Positions 26,139-35,346 are shown, counted from the first letter of the stretch. The stretch is 64,000 nt of DNA from an uncultured bacterium (GCA_938014335.1 CALLRP010000018.1:62001-126000); one strand, 5' to 3'. A program made the numbers and translations. The notes: generated by a model not told the origin, from the letters alone.

Positions 26139-27164
26139 ATGTTTACAGAAGAATTAAATTATATATTGCCTGAAGAAAAAATTGCTCAACATCCGATTAA
26201 ACCTCGCGACTCAGCTCGTTTACTGGTTCTTAACAGGAATGATGGTTCAATACAAGAAGATATATTCAGGAATATATATCATTACTTACATCCAGGAGAT
26301 GTTATCGTTTTAAACGATACTAAAGTAATTCCCGCACGATTATTAGGATACAAAGAAAAAACAGGGGGAAAAGTCGAAGTATTTTTATTAAAGCAAGTAA
26401 ATGAATATGACTGGATAGCATTAGTGAAACCCTCAGCAAAAATTCACTTTGGGACCTGTGTAATTTTACATGAAAAAGTAAAAATTGAAATCCGCGATTT
26501 TTTAGGGGAAGGCAGAAGAATTATTCACTTTCCTCATGGGAATCTTCTTTCGATTATCCGAAAAATAGGTTTAGTCCCCCTACCCCCTTACATTCACAGA
26601 GAAACTCCCGAGCCCAATGACAAAATTCGTTATCAAACTATTTTTGCAAAGAAGTCAGGTTCAGTTGCCGCTCCAACCGCAGGTTTGCACTATACCCATC
26701 GTGTCTTTAAAAAAATAAAAGAAAAGGGGATAGATATCTGTTTTATAACCCTACATGTGGGATATGGAACATTCAAACCTATAACCACAGAAAAAGTGGA
26801 ACAACATACCGTTGATGCAGAAGATTTTACTATCAGCGAAGAAACAGCAGATTTGTTGAATAAGAAAAAAAAAGAAGGCAAGCGAATAATTGCGGTAGGC
26901 ACAACCGTTACAAGAGTTCTTGAAACTCAGTATATAAATGGGATATTCCATGCAGGTTTCGGCTCTACAGATAAATATATTTATCCCCCTTATTATTTCC
27001 ACGCAGTAGATATACTTCAAACTAATTTCCATCTACCTCGTTCATCTCTATTGGCATTGGTATTTGCATTTGCTGGAAAAGAATTGATTATGAAAGCATA
27101 TAATTATGCAATAGAACATCAATTCCGTTTCTATTCTTACGGCGACACCATGTTAATTTTATGA
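26139..27164 (+). CDS. queA: S-adenosylmethionine:tRNA ribosyltransferase-isomerase QueA
   Basis: Penultimate step of queuosine synthesis: transfers the ribose of SAM to preQ1 on tRNA, giving epoxyqueuosine. The family motifs are clear: DYxLP-type start LNYILPEEKIAQHP, RDSARLLVLNR, DVIVLNDTKVIPARL, VPLPPYIHR, RYQTIFAKKSGSVAAPTAGLHYT and ITLHVGYGTFKPI. The length of 341 is normal. It is co-directional with ftsW and a QueD-like gene. Confidence 0.96.
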   Translation: MFTEELNYILPEEKIAQHPIKPRDSARLLVLNRNDGSIQEDIFRNIYHYLHPGDVIVLNDTKVIPARLLGYKEKTGGKVEVFLLKQVNEYDWIALVKPSAKIHFGTCVILHEKVKIEIRDFLGEGRRIIHFPHGNLLSIIRKIGLVPLPPYIHRETPEPNDKIRYQTIFAKKSGSVAAPTAGLHYTHRVFKKIKEKGIDICFITLHVGYGTFKPITTEKVEQHTVDAEDFTISEETADLLNKKKKEGKRIIAVGTTVTRVLETQYINGIFHAGFGSTDKYIYPPYYFHAVDILQTNFHLPRSSLLALVFAFAGKELIMKAYNYAIEHQFRFYSYGDTMLIL

Positions 27165-27326
27165 GATTTATAAATAGGGGGTGAATTTGTTGTAAGATAA
27201 TATAAATTCTCTGAGAAAATTGAAAGACAAAATATATGAATAGTTTTATATTTGTGTTCATTCCTGTAATTCGTGGCTAAAAAATAAAAATCAATTTTAA
27301 ATATAGAAAATTTGTGAGATGAAACC

Positions 27327-28022
27327 ATGTTACAAATATCAAAATATATATATTTTGATTCTGCCCATAAAAATGAACATAAAGGCGGGAAATGGGCACA
27401 ATTACATGGGCATACCTTTTTTGTGGAAATATTTGCAGAAGGTTCTTTACATTCTGCTCATGGCTGGATAGTAGACTTCAGTGAAATAAAAAAAAGCATT
27501 ACTCCCATAATAAATATATTAGACCATTCCTACTTAAATGAAATCCCAGGTTTAGAAAAAGATGCAACAATTCCAGCAATTGAAAAATGGTTTTTAAAAC
27601 AACTCAAAGAGAAACCATGGTGGTTCAAAGGTGTCCGCATAGGTATTATTGGTGACCTTGACTTTAAGCCCCGAATAATTCCTGCAGATGGCGTTTATCC
27701 CGAATTATGGCACTTTTCTTTCGAATCAGCACAATCATTACCTCAACTCCCCGATTCTCACCCCTGCCATCATTTACATGGACACAGTTATTTTGTGAAA
27801 GTTTCCTCAAATGATATGGAGAATCTCCCCTCAGCATTGCGAAAAATATATGACTTACTTGACCACCACTGGCTCAACGAAATAACCGGATTAGAGAAAG
27901 CAACCAGCGAAATTCTAACCCTTTGGATTGTTCAAAAACTTCGTGAATTAAACCACTCTCCCAAAATAGTAATCGTTCAAGAAACACCCTCTTCCTATTG
28001 CCTATGGAAAAGCGATGAGTAA
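27327..28022 (+). CDS. Tandem 6-pyruvoyl-tetrahydropterin synthase/QueD-fold protein
   Basis: Two consecutive QueD-type (T-fold) domains in one 231-residue chain, residues 1-118 and 125-231. The N-half keeps three zinc histidines (H14, H27, H29) and D66-H67, but the catalytic cysteine position is W23 and the C-terminal glutamate motif is missing. The C-half has C147, H151, H153, D179-H180 and E219-T220, but the first zinc histidine is Q136. QueD makes 6-carboxytetrahydropterin for queuosine, consistent with queA next door. With each half lacking a different key residue, whether it is an active QueD is open. A 162-bp AT-rich gap precedes it. Confidence 0.85.
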   Translation: MLQISKYIYFDSAHKNEHKGGKWAQLHGHTFFVEIFAEGSLHSAHGWIVDFSEIKKSITPIINILDHSYLNEIPGLEKDATIPAIEKWFLKQLKEKPWWFKGVRIGIIGDLDFKPRIIPADGVYPELWHFSFESAQSLPQLPDSHPCHHLHGHSYFVKVSSNDMENLPSALRKIYDLLDHHWLNEITGLEKATSEILTLWIVQKLRELNHSPKIVIVQETPSSYCLWKSDE

Positions 28023-28025
28023 CAA

Positions 28026-29693
28026 TTAGTAAGGAATTCCAGAATCAGTTCCTGTCCCTGTTGAATAGGTATTCTCAAATACTAAAATGGGCTGATTTTT
28101 AGAATTTCTGCTTTCATTGGCTGTTGTAACACGAATAGCAGCAGTATCCTGAAATACGCACGACCATTCACAAAAACCACAACCAATACATAAATCAGGG
28201 TCTACTTCAGGTTGTTTTATTTTTACTACGCTACCATCTCGAAGAGTAACATCGCGTTCTACCAGATAAATAGCTTTGGGGGAGAGGGGACAATGCTCTT
28301 CACATACAAGACATTCTCTACCATACGAATAGGGAATACATCTTCCTTTATCAAAAGTCGCCAGGCCAATCTTTGTTTTTTGTTTATCTAATAACTTAAG
28401 CGGTTGAATCGCTTGAGTAGGGCAAACCTGTCCACACATATTACAACCATATAAACAATATCCAATTTTAGGCACAATTTTAGGTGTCCAGAGTGCTTCC
28501 CATCCCCCTTCTATCCCCGCAGGCTGAATTGCATTCGTTGGACATACTCGCATACATGCCCCACACTGAATACACCGTTGTAAAAACTCCCTCTCGTTTC
28601 TTGAACCCGGTGGTCGGATAAGTGTTGCGGGGAAAGGTTGTCCCCCTTTTGATTGAGGTGCAATACGAAAACCCAGTAATCCCACAGTCCCTGTTGCCAT
28701 TGCTGTCAGAACTGTCCTGCGAGGATAATCAAGTTTCCCTGTAGGAATCTTTTTCCCACCTAATATCTGAAACTGAAATGTAATCGAATCTGAACGACAC
28801 GATGTTACACAATTCCAGCAGACGAAACACTCCGTAGGCAACCAGTTACCTCGCTGGTCGGGCTGGGCTCCTGCTGGACATTCTTTACTACATTGCCGAC
28901 AATTCGAACAGGTGCTTTCATCATTGTAAAGTCTCAATAACGGCTTTTGTGAAATTAAACCTAACAATCCCCCTAAGGGGCATATATATCGACACCAGAA
29001 TCGGGGTCGTACAAAATTTAGTCCAATAACAAACAGTAATGTGAAAGTAATGATAGTCCCCTCTGTGTAGAAAGTTTTCTGAGACATCCTAAAAACATGG
29101 GTTCGAAATTGTTTATATATAGGTTCCGAGATTTTCGCAACAGGAAAACCTAATATTTTAGGGTCTTCCTTATAGATAGCGGTGCTGGATTCTTCCACCG
29201 CTACATGAAACGCAGGAAATACTCCCGTTGCCAAAGACCGATAGAAAAAAGAAAAAGGGTCAAAAATTCCAAACCAATGCCCCCCAAAAAGACTCATACC
29301 TAACATCGCAAATAGGATAAAGTATTTAACACGGTGAGCGGAAGTGCGATTTTGATATTCTTTTTTCTTTTTCCCTAATTGGGCTATCCACGAAAAAAAA
29401 TTATGAAGTGTGCCGAATGGACAAAACCAACCGCAAAAAACCCGTCCTAATAGAAGAGTAATTATTACAGTTATAATACAAAGTAATGACAACCCAGCAA
29501 TAGCCCATGTAGAAAGAAATGTTAGAAGGAAAATCAACGGGTCGAGATGAAAAAAAATTTTATAAATTCCCGTTGCATTTTCATCATCCAAAAAGTGCAA
29601 GTTCCATGCAAGAATAATGAATAAGGCAAAAAATAGCAACTGACAAAAACGCCTTATCCATTGCGTCCATGAACGAGGTTTTTTGAACTTCAT
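28026..29693 (-). CDS. Membrane polyferredoxin, NapH-like half fused to MauM/NapG-like half
   Basis: The N-terminal part has membrane spans with the NapH/CcoG cysteine motifs GRVFCGWFCPFGT and CRYICPLGG, followed by ferredoxin clusters CSNCRQCSKECP and CFVCWNCVTSC. After residue ~325 a twin-arginine-like PRRTVLTAMATGTVGLLG introduces a NapG/MauM-like segment with CIQCGACMRVCP, CNMCGQVCP, CLVCEEHCP and a final CIGCGFCEWSC. It should pass electrons from the quinone pool toward periplasmic Fe-S partners. It lies 4 bp after the DUF362 gene and is probably cotranscribed. No nitrate reductase is present. Confidence 0.85.
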   Translation of the reverse strand: MKFKKPRSWTQWIRRFCQLLFFALFIILAWNLHFLDDENATGIYKIFFHLDPLIFLLTFLSTWAIAGLSLLCIITVIITLLLGRVFCGWFCPFGTLHNFFSWIAQLGKKKKEYQNRTSAHRVKYFILFAMLGMSLFGGHWFGIFDPFSFFYRSLATGVFPAFHVAVEESSTAIYKEDPKILGFPVAKISEPIYKQFRTHVFRMSQKTFYTEGTIITFTLLFVIGLNFVRPRFWCRYICPLGGLLGLISQKPLLRLYNDESTCSNCRQCSKECPAGAQPDQRGNWLPTECFVCWNCVTSCRSDSITFQFQILGGKKIPTGKLDYPRRTVLTAMATGTVGLLGFRIAPQSKGGQPFPATLIRPPGSRNEREFLQRCIQCGACMRVCPTNAIQPAGIEGGWEALWTPKIVPKIGYCLYGCNMCGQVCPTQAIQPLKLLDKQKTKIGLATFDKGRCIPYSYGRECLVCEEHCPLSPKAIYLVERDVTLRDGSVVKIKQPEVDPDLCIGCGFCEWSCVFQDTAAIRVTTANESRNSKNQPILVFENTYSTGTGTDSGIPY

Positions 29694-29697
29694 GATT

Positions 29698-30630
29698 TTA
29701 TACTACAATTTCCTGATACTTTAATTTATTCTTGTAATCGATTTGTCCCAAACCTGCTTCGAATGCCTTTTTCACAGTTCCAATCTGGTTTGGGTTGTAA
29801 TTCAATATTTCACTTCCAAAAGCATCCAAAGCCACAATATCTGTAGATATCGCAACCGTGTTCAATCTTTTCACATCCCCCAAATTACCCCCTTGAGGAC
29901 CATTGGCTGTTAGTACGCGAATAGCGTCAAGGATTGAAATCTTTGGTTTCATATAGGCGGTTAAGTCTTTTATACATGTGGGCAAATCCTGATGAAACAT
30001 CCTGCGATTTTCAATCACCCCCATATAGTTTTTCATTGCTAATGTCACTGTGGTTGCAGAATGATGTTTCGCTACGGGGACACTAATTACAATGTCCGAT
30101 TCGATAATTTCAGGGTATAACGGAATCTTCTTAACCCGTTCCCCATTAATACCCATCTCCTTAAAACGGCTACGGTCAATATACACAAGTTCTGCTCCTG
30201 TCTCTTTTACCACTGCAGAAATTCCACTGGTTACATATGATTTTGTGGCATCATTGACAGTGTTGTCACCCACTTTGACAGTTTTTGCACCCGCATTAAA
30301 ACAAAGTTCAATTAAAGTCCTTAATAAATCCGGATTCGTATTAGCCGCTTGTTCCGGGGTCCTATCCCATGCCATATTTGGCTTTATCCATACCACATCC
30401 CCTTTCTTTACAAATTTTTCTAAACCGCCGATAGCTTCAATCGCTTTTTTCATAAGTTTCTCCGCTATTTCACGAGTAGGTTCTTCAGGGATAGGGTCAC
30501 CTTTCCACTTACAAACAACCATGTCCGGTGGAGTTGTATTTTGTGCTTTACCCATCATTGGTTGAAGGACTAATGCACCTGCACAACAACCGGTTTCAAT
30601 CAAAAATTGTCTGCGTGTTTTTTTTCTCAT
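29698..30630 (-). CDS. Tat-exported DUF362 protein
   Basis: The signal peptide has the twin-arginine motif KKTRRQFLIETGCCAGAL. The mature part is a DUF362 domain: DVVWIKPNMAWDRTPEQAANT, LCFNAGAKTVKVGDNTV, SDIVISVPVAKHHSATTVTLAMKN and ISILDAIRVLTANGP. DUF362 proteins are of uncertain function and are often fused or adjacent to ferredoxin domains. Here the ferredoxin partner is the polyferredoxin encoded 4 bp downstream. A good AGGAGA ribosome binding site precedes the ATG. Confidence 0.88.
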   Translation of the reverse strand: MRKKTRRQFLIETGCCAGALVLQPMMGKAQNTTPPDMVVCKWKGDPIPEEPTREIAEKLMKKAIEAIGGLEKFVKKGDVVWIKPNMAWDRTPEQAANTNPDLLRTLIELCFNAGAKTVKVGDNTVNDATKSYVTSGISAVVKETGAELVYIDRSRFKEMGINGERVKKIPLYPEIIESDIVISVPVAKHHSATTVTLAMKNYMGVIENRRMFHQDLPTCIKDLTAYMKPKISILDAIRVLTANGPQGGNLGDVKRLNTVAISTDIVALDAFGSEILNYNPNQIGTVKKAFEAGLGQIDYKNKLKYQEIVV

Positions 30631-30759
30631 AACTCATTCTCCTAATCTTATGTTTTAGCAGCTGTAATATGTAAAACATTATACTATATTTATTTCAACG
30701 GTTACTTACTCCAATTATTTAGACATATTCCTATGAATTATCAGTTTCAGTTTACCCTT

Positions 30760-31734
30760 CTATGGATTCAAATTTAATTTCTTAATAAACCACTTACCTA
30801 AATATTCAAAATCCTGTGACATTTCTTTCCAGATATGAGGAGCATTCTCTTTGATAATAAATTCACAATCCCATTGGGCTGTTTTTAATTTTTTATAAAA
30901 ATTCTCGGAATGTAAAAAAGGCACAATCCTATCTTTTGTCCCGTGGAATAATAGTACGGATGGAGGAGTGTCTATCTTTTCAACATGAAAATAAATAGGT
31001 GATAGTTCTCTTAAACTCGTTTCAATCTCTTTCTCATCTAAATGGATTTCCTCTTCAAAAAATGTTTTTCTACGGGTAAGTCGTTTCAAAATTTCTTTTA
31101 TATCAAATGGTAAAGAAGGTAGAGAATAAAATGATAATAAATCCGTTGGAGCACAAAATAAAGCGATAGTAGGAATATATTTATAAAAAGGCTTTTTCTC
31201 GGCTGGTGAACTGCCTATAAATTTAGGCTCCTGAAATAAAGCATTAATGGCTAAATGCCCACCCGCAGATATTCCCATTATCCCCAATCGTTTTTTACCA
31301 ATTCCATACTGCTCCGCGTGAGACATTATATGTTGAATTCCTGCCTGCACATTATGCACCATTTGCATACCATTAAAAACCTGTAAAGAACCTGGCGATA
31401 AAGCAAAAACGCTATACCCCTGACTGCAAAGAACATCATAAACACCCAGTCCAATATGCTGTATTAATTGGTGCCGGTCAGAAAACCAACCATTAGAAAC
31501 TACATCTATAATTCCAAACCCATTAGAATTTTCCAGAGGTTTGAATATATCCATAACCAATCCCACACCGTAGGCTTCTGCATATACAACATGAGGTTCA
31601 TGTTTATATAACCCTAATGTTTTAGGTCTTATAGTAAGACGACTCGCAGGATTATATAATTCCTGAACAGGTCTTAATTGCACTAACGATTTCCCTTTAT
31701 TTTCTTTTTCCATGCTTGATAATTCTTTTTCCAT
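30760..31734 (-). CDS. Alpha/beta-hydrolase, esterase/lipase-like
   Basis: A 324-residue alpha/beta-hydrolase without a signal peptide. The nucleophile elbow is GISAGGH (serine in LGIMGISAGGHLAINAL). The catalytic-acid loop is LFHGTKDRIVPFLHS and the histidine region is ENAPHIWKEM. It resembles BD-FAE/acetyl-esterase type hydrolases, which deacylate sugars or small esters, but the substrate cannot be called. Two candidate ATGs lie seven codons apart, neither with a good Shine-Dalgarno. The gene stands alone. Confidence 0.8.
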   Translation of the reverse strand: MEKELSSMEKENKGKSLVQLRPVQELYNPASRLTIRPKTLGLYKHEPHVVYAEAYGVGLVMDIFKPLENSNGFGIIDVVSNGWFSDRHQLIQHIGLGVYDVLCSQGYSVFALSPGSLQVFNGMQMVHNVQAGIQHIMSHAEQYGIGKKRLGIMGISAGGHLAINALFQEPKFIGSSPAEKKPFYKYIPTIALFCAPTDLLSFYSLPSLPFDIKEILKRLTRRKTFFEEEIHLDEKEIETSLRELSPIYFHVEKIDTPPSVLLFHGTKDRIVPFLHSENFYKKLKTAQWDCEFIIKENAPHIWKEMSQDFEYLGKWFIKKLNLNP

Positions 31735-31815
31735 TTAATCAAATATTTGTCCAAAGTCCATATAGTTTATTAAAATATTCTCACTTTTTATAATTTAAAT
31801 CAGAAACTAATAATA

Positions 31816-34080
31816 ATGTTTACAAGTATCTCATTTTCAATTTGTCTTATTTCTTTTTTCTACACACAAACACAGGGTCCACCAGAAACAACTCTAACTT
31901 CTCCTTTAATTGCGGAGATTACGGTGGACCATCCCTTGTTTCTTTTTACTTGCAATGTTCTGACATCGGACATCACAAAAGTTAAAAATCAATGGGATTC
32001 TCTGAATAGTAACTTAAAACCATTTTCCGCACTATGGTTAGACTTAGGTCCGGATGTTATTGCAGACCCCGGCAGGACCGAAGATTTGTTGAATACTGCT
32101 TTTCAGGAATTCCAATATCCTTTCATTCTAAAAATTCCCCAAATTATGGACAAAAACATCTGCCCTGAACACGGAGAATTAGCATCATTATTCGCTCGGT
32201 TCCCTAATATGCTTGGAGTGTCAATCCATGACTTTACTATGAATATATATCCATCTAAACAATCTGGGATTACTCCGGATTATTCCCATGTCTTCTGGTT
32301 GTCGAAACTTGTGCAACTTCTTGCCTCCTATGGGAGGTTTTTATACTGGAGTATGGACTCCCTGGAATGGGCATATTTCTTCACAAATCCAGCGGGGGAA
32401 CCTTTATTCCGCACAATGCAAAAATACCCAGATTATGTTATTCCTGCTTATCGTTACAATGGAGACAACGCTTTTGTCGGTCTGGGAGAAATGTTAGGTC
32501 TTTACACACTTAATATCGTTAATCGTTTTGGAATTGTTTGTCATCCCACATGGTATCACAAAAATTATATAATTGAACCTTGTTTGTTTGGGAAATCCCC
32601 AGAAGGTGCTATTAGTATTTATAGTCCACTATACCGTGCTATGATATTAAACGGTGTATTGGGAGGAGCCCTTGTTTATGCGTTTGAAGATGAAAATGCC
32701 CTTTGGACAGGAAAAGAACAAGTTCACTGGGATAAGGCAATACTACCTACCTTGCAAGAAATCATCTCAACAAATCTTATTCCCCAAAAAAATATAATTT
32801 CCCAGCGAATAAATACAAGTTTCCAATTTTTTCCCTCATCTGATCCCCTTGATTTTCAGCAAAACTTAAAAGAAATAGATTCCCAGAGAAATGAAGGAAA
32901 AATGATTCAAATCATTTACGGGGATATGTTTAATGGTAAACTACCTCTTCTAATCCCTGAAAAAGGAAGTTCCTATATAATTCCGATTTTACCCTCCTTC
33001 CTGACAAAAGAGGAAACAAATTTATTACCGAATATTATAGGTTATAGGGCTTCCCTTCCGGAATGGACATGGTCACAGGTACTTTCCAATACATCACAAC
33101 CTGTTGGAGAAGGAACTGCTTTCATCTTAAGTATTGGAAAAAATATTTTTGTGTTTAATTCCAATCCATACGAATACAATCAACAAACATTTCAACTTTT
33201 AAATCTTCCGGCACCTGTCCGTAAATTCAGTGCTAATCGGAGTGCAGATGGAGTTGTATTGAAATGGCAATTTCGTGAGGGAGATATTTCATATCAAGTT
33301 TACCGTAGAATTCCACCCGAAACTTCCTTCCAATTATTAACCCGAGGTTTAGATGCAAGAGAATGGAAAGATACCTTTATTTTGCCTCAACAAACTGTTG
33401 CATATTCAATAACTGCACTCACATCTGAACAGGAACCTTTCTCTGGGACTGTAAATTGTGGAGAGTATCTAACTTTTAGTTCTGTGGAAAGTAGAATTGT
33501 GGAAGAGGTAGTTCTTGCTCCCGAAACTTTCGTTGCTGAGAGTGTTCCTATCATTCAGTCTACAGCTTTAACCACTGAACAAACTCAGTGCAATAACCCC
33601 GATGAAGGATTAGAGATAACCCAAAAAGAACAGACAAATCAAATAATAAGAACAATGGAAATGTTTGAATCCGCTGTTATAGGTAGAAATGTGGAATCAA
33701 TCATAAATCTTTTTGATGTCTCTTGTAAAGATTCGGCAGGTAGAGGAGTAGATTATATAAGGGGAATCATGGAATTATTTTTATCTCAGTGCCAGTATCC
33801 CAAAATATTCTGGCGAATTCGCAGATGGCTTTTTATTACCACTCCCGAAAATCAAACACAGGTAAAAATGGTAGCCTTTTTAAGAATAAAAGGACACAAC
33901 ATTTCAGACAGTTTAGGTATCAAATCAAACATCCCCATCGAAATACTTGCAGGTGCCAATGGCGAAACCACCTTTACATGGGTTTTGCAGGATAATCAGT
34001 GGAAAATAATCCAAATAGAACCTTCTCTATTTGATTTCAGGCAACTTAATCACTTTTTCACTTCCCCCTATTCAGAATAA
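31816..34080 (+). CDS. Large secreted multidomain protein (glycosidase-like, Fn3-like, NTF2-like)
   Basis: A 754-residue protein with a hydrophobic signal-like N-terminus (SISFSICLISFFYTQTQG). Residues ~40-320 alternate strands and helices with aromatic-rich segments (YWSMDSLEWAYFF, HPTWYHKNYIIEP, GGALVYAFEDENALW), resembling the catalytic barrel of GH98-like or related families. I cannot fix catalytic residues. Residues ~470-550 (PAPVRKFSANRSADGVVLKW ... YSITAL) look like a fibronectin type III module. The last ~130 residues (MEMFESAVIGRNVESIINLF ... WKIIQIEPS) resemble an NTF2/SnoaL-like domain. The role is inferred only as extracytoplasmic carbohydrate processing. Confidence 0.6.
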   Translation: MFTSISFSICLISFFYTQTQGPPETTLTSPLIAEITVDHPLFLFTCNVLTSDITKVKNQWDSLNSNLKPFSALWLDLGPDVIADPGRTEDLLNTAFQEFQYPFILKIPQIMDKNICPEHGELASLFARFPNMLGVSIHDFTMNIYPSKQSGITPDYSHVFWLSKLVQLLASYGRFLYWSMDSLEWAYFFTNPAGEPLFRTMQKYPDYVIPAYRYNGDNAFVGLGEMLGLYTLNIVNRFGIVCHPTWYHKNYIIEPCLFGKSPEGAISIYSPLYRAMILNGVLGGALVYAFEDENALWTGKEQVHWDKAILPTLQEIISTNLIPQKNIISQRINTSFQFFPSSDPLDFQQNLKEIDSQRNEGKMIQIIYGDMFNGKLPLLIPEKGSSYIIPILPSFLTKEETNLLPNIIGYRASLPEWTWSQVLSNTSQPVGEGTAFILSIGKNIFVFNSNPYEYNQQTFQLLNLPAPVRKFSANRSADGVVLKWQFREGDISYQVYRRIPPETSFQLLTRGLDAREWKDTFILPQQTVAYSITALTSEQEPFSGTVNCGEYLTFSSVESRIVEEVVLAPETFVAESVPIIQSTALTTEQTQCNNPDEGLEITQKEQTNQIIRTMEMFESAVIGRNVESIINLFDVSCKDSAGRGVDYIRGIMELFLSQCQYPKIFWRIRRWLFITTPENQTQVKMVAFLRIKGHNISDSLGIKSNIPIEILAGANGETTFTWVLQDNQWKIIQIEPSLFDFRQLNHFFTSPYSE

Positions 34081-34165
34081 TTTAATGTGGCATCCTAAAA
34101 ATATAAAACACAAATGGAAAAAAACTTCAAAAAGTTTCTAAATTCTGAAGCCTAATGGGTAAATA

Positions 34166-35182
34166 TTAAAAATTTTTAACTAATTTTTCTATTTCTGTAT
34201 ATTCTACAAGGGCATTATAATCAAACAAACAATTCATTGCTTTGGACACGACTTCAATGCCATTTTCTGCAAGGACAGCCACAGGATTTAATCCTGCAAG
34301 TATGAGAATCCCAGTTCTACCATTAGGAACAGGCATATCCAGCAGAGGTTGATTAGGTGTTCCAAAAGCAAGAATACCTCCCAGCAAACAATCTTCAATC
34401 TTCTTTGATAGCTCTTTAGCTTTATTTAGTGAAACCGAAGGTATCTCACGAAAACTAACACCAATAACTCCGTTCCCTGTTTTTGTCGCTTCCCATACAT
34501 TGGTCATTCGTCCTCGTATAAAAATTTCGAGAGGATCTATTGTTGTTCCATCATAGTTTATGATTTGCGTAAATCGTTTAGGAGCCCCCTCTTGTAATTC
34601 TACAAGACTACCAAAGCGAGAAGTCATAGGAATCCCATGACGAAGAAATATCCCATTAAGACTTACACTACAAATAGTCCCAATTGCAACATAATTTCGG
34701 GGTACACGAAATGACCCTAATACATGTTCTTCATCAGCGAGAGTCAATAGTTTACCCATCCCTAAATTCTTTTCGTATACCTTACAAATTTTCTTTATAT
34801 ATTTGAACAAATACTCTTTTTTGAAGTAACTAATATTTAAAATTATCTTTCCTCGTTTTTTTTCAATGTCGAAATCCATACGAAAAGCTAAATCTTCCAC
34901 TTTTGAAGAAACAAAACCTACCTTATCAACAACTAACTCCGTTTCAAGTTCTTCCCTCCCTCGTTGAGTGAGTATTCGTCCTTTTCTGCCTATACTTTGG
35001 GTCCAGCCCATTCGGTCTGTTAGTATTAAATAATCTCGAATAGCCCGATCTGTTAATTCTATCCCCGATAATCGTAATGTTTCAGAAATCCGTTCTCCCC
35101 CCATAGATTCTTCACTATTGGCTAACACTTGAAGAATTGCATGAAGTTGTCTCTTAATCTTTATATCACGAAAACTCTTCAT
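34166..35182 (-). CDS. nrpR: NrpR-type transcriptional repressor (winged helix + DUF128)
   Basis: NrpR is the 2-oxoglutarate-sensing repressor of nitrogen assimilation best known in methanogens. The N-terminal winged helix (residues ~8-70: LHAILQVLANSEESMGGERISETLR ... AIRDYLILTDRMGW) is of the RNase-R-like type used by this family. The rest is one NrpR regulatory domain (GTICSVSLNGIFLRHGIPM, GSLVELQEGAP, DPLEIFIRGRMTNV, GILILAGLNPVAVLAENGI). At 338 residues it has one regulatory domain, like NrpRI of Methanosarcina rather than the two-domain M. maripaludis form. It is divergent from gdhA, with palindromes at both genes. Confidence 0.88.
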   Translation of the reverse strand: MKSFRDIKIKRQLHAILQVLANSEESMGGERISETLRLSGIELTDRAIRDYLILTDRMGWTQSIGRKGRILTQRGREELETELVVDKVGFVSSKVEDLAFRMDFDIEKKRGKIILNISYFKKEYLFKYIKKICKVYEKNLGMGKLLTLADEEHVLGSFRVPRNYVAIGTICSVSLNGIFLRHGIPMTSRFGSLVELQEGAPKRFTQIINYDGTTIDPLEIFIRGRMTNVWEATKTGNGVIGVSFREIPSVSLNKAKELSKKIEDCLLGGILAFGTPNQPLLDMPVPNGRTGILILAGLNPVAVLAENGIEVVSKAMNCLFDYNALVEYTEIEKLVKNF

Positions 35183-35200
35183 ATGAAATAATTACTTTAA

Positions 35201-35216
35201 ACGGAAAAATTTCCGT
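35201..35216. promoter_or_regulatory. Palindrome upstream of nrpR, possible autoregulatory site
   Basis: ACGGAAAAATTTCCGT has perfect 7-base arms (ACGGAAA/TTTCCGT) 19 bp upstream of the nrpR start codon. The GGAA/TTCC half-sites match NrpR operators but are separated by four bases, not six, so the same protein may not bind it equally. Confidence 0.5.
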
Positions 35217-35291
35217 CATAGATTGTTTTTATATATTTTAACCAAAATACAAGTAATTATCAAATTGCATTAAAGTAAAGTGAAAATATAT

Positions 35292-35321
35292 TTGCAATAT
35301 TTATTGTCTTTGTATTATAGT
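35292..35321 (+). promoter_or_regulatory. Probable gdhA promoter
   Basis: TTGCAA (35292-35297), 18-bp spacer, TATAGT (35316-35321). The predicted start point, about 35328, lies just before the palindrome at 35331. The hexamers are imperfect, so this is a moderate call. Confidence 0.5.
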
Positions 35322-35330
35322 ATTATGTAT

Positions 35331-35346
35331 CGGAAGTGTGCTTCCG
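35331..35346. promoter_or_regulatory. NrpR-like operator GGAA-N6-TTCC at gdhA
   Basis: CGGAAG-TGTG-CTTCCG is a perfect inverted repeat containing GGAA (35332-35335), six bases, TTCC (35342-35345). That is the spacing of the published Methanococcus maripaludis nif/glnA operators. It lies directly downstream of the presumed gdhA promoter and 49 bp before the ATG, a repressing position. Confidence 0.75.

Noticed and set aside
27165-27326. Possible preQ1 riboswitch before the QueD-like gene
   Set aside because: The gap was read for the preQ1-I pattern of a short hairpin followed by an A-rich tail pairing into the loop; nothing fits. No other riboswitch consensus is visible.
30092-30565. 157-residue open frame on the plus strand
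   Set aside because: Antisense to the well-supported DUF362 gene; composition is that of a shadow frame.
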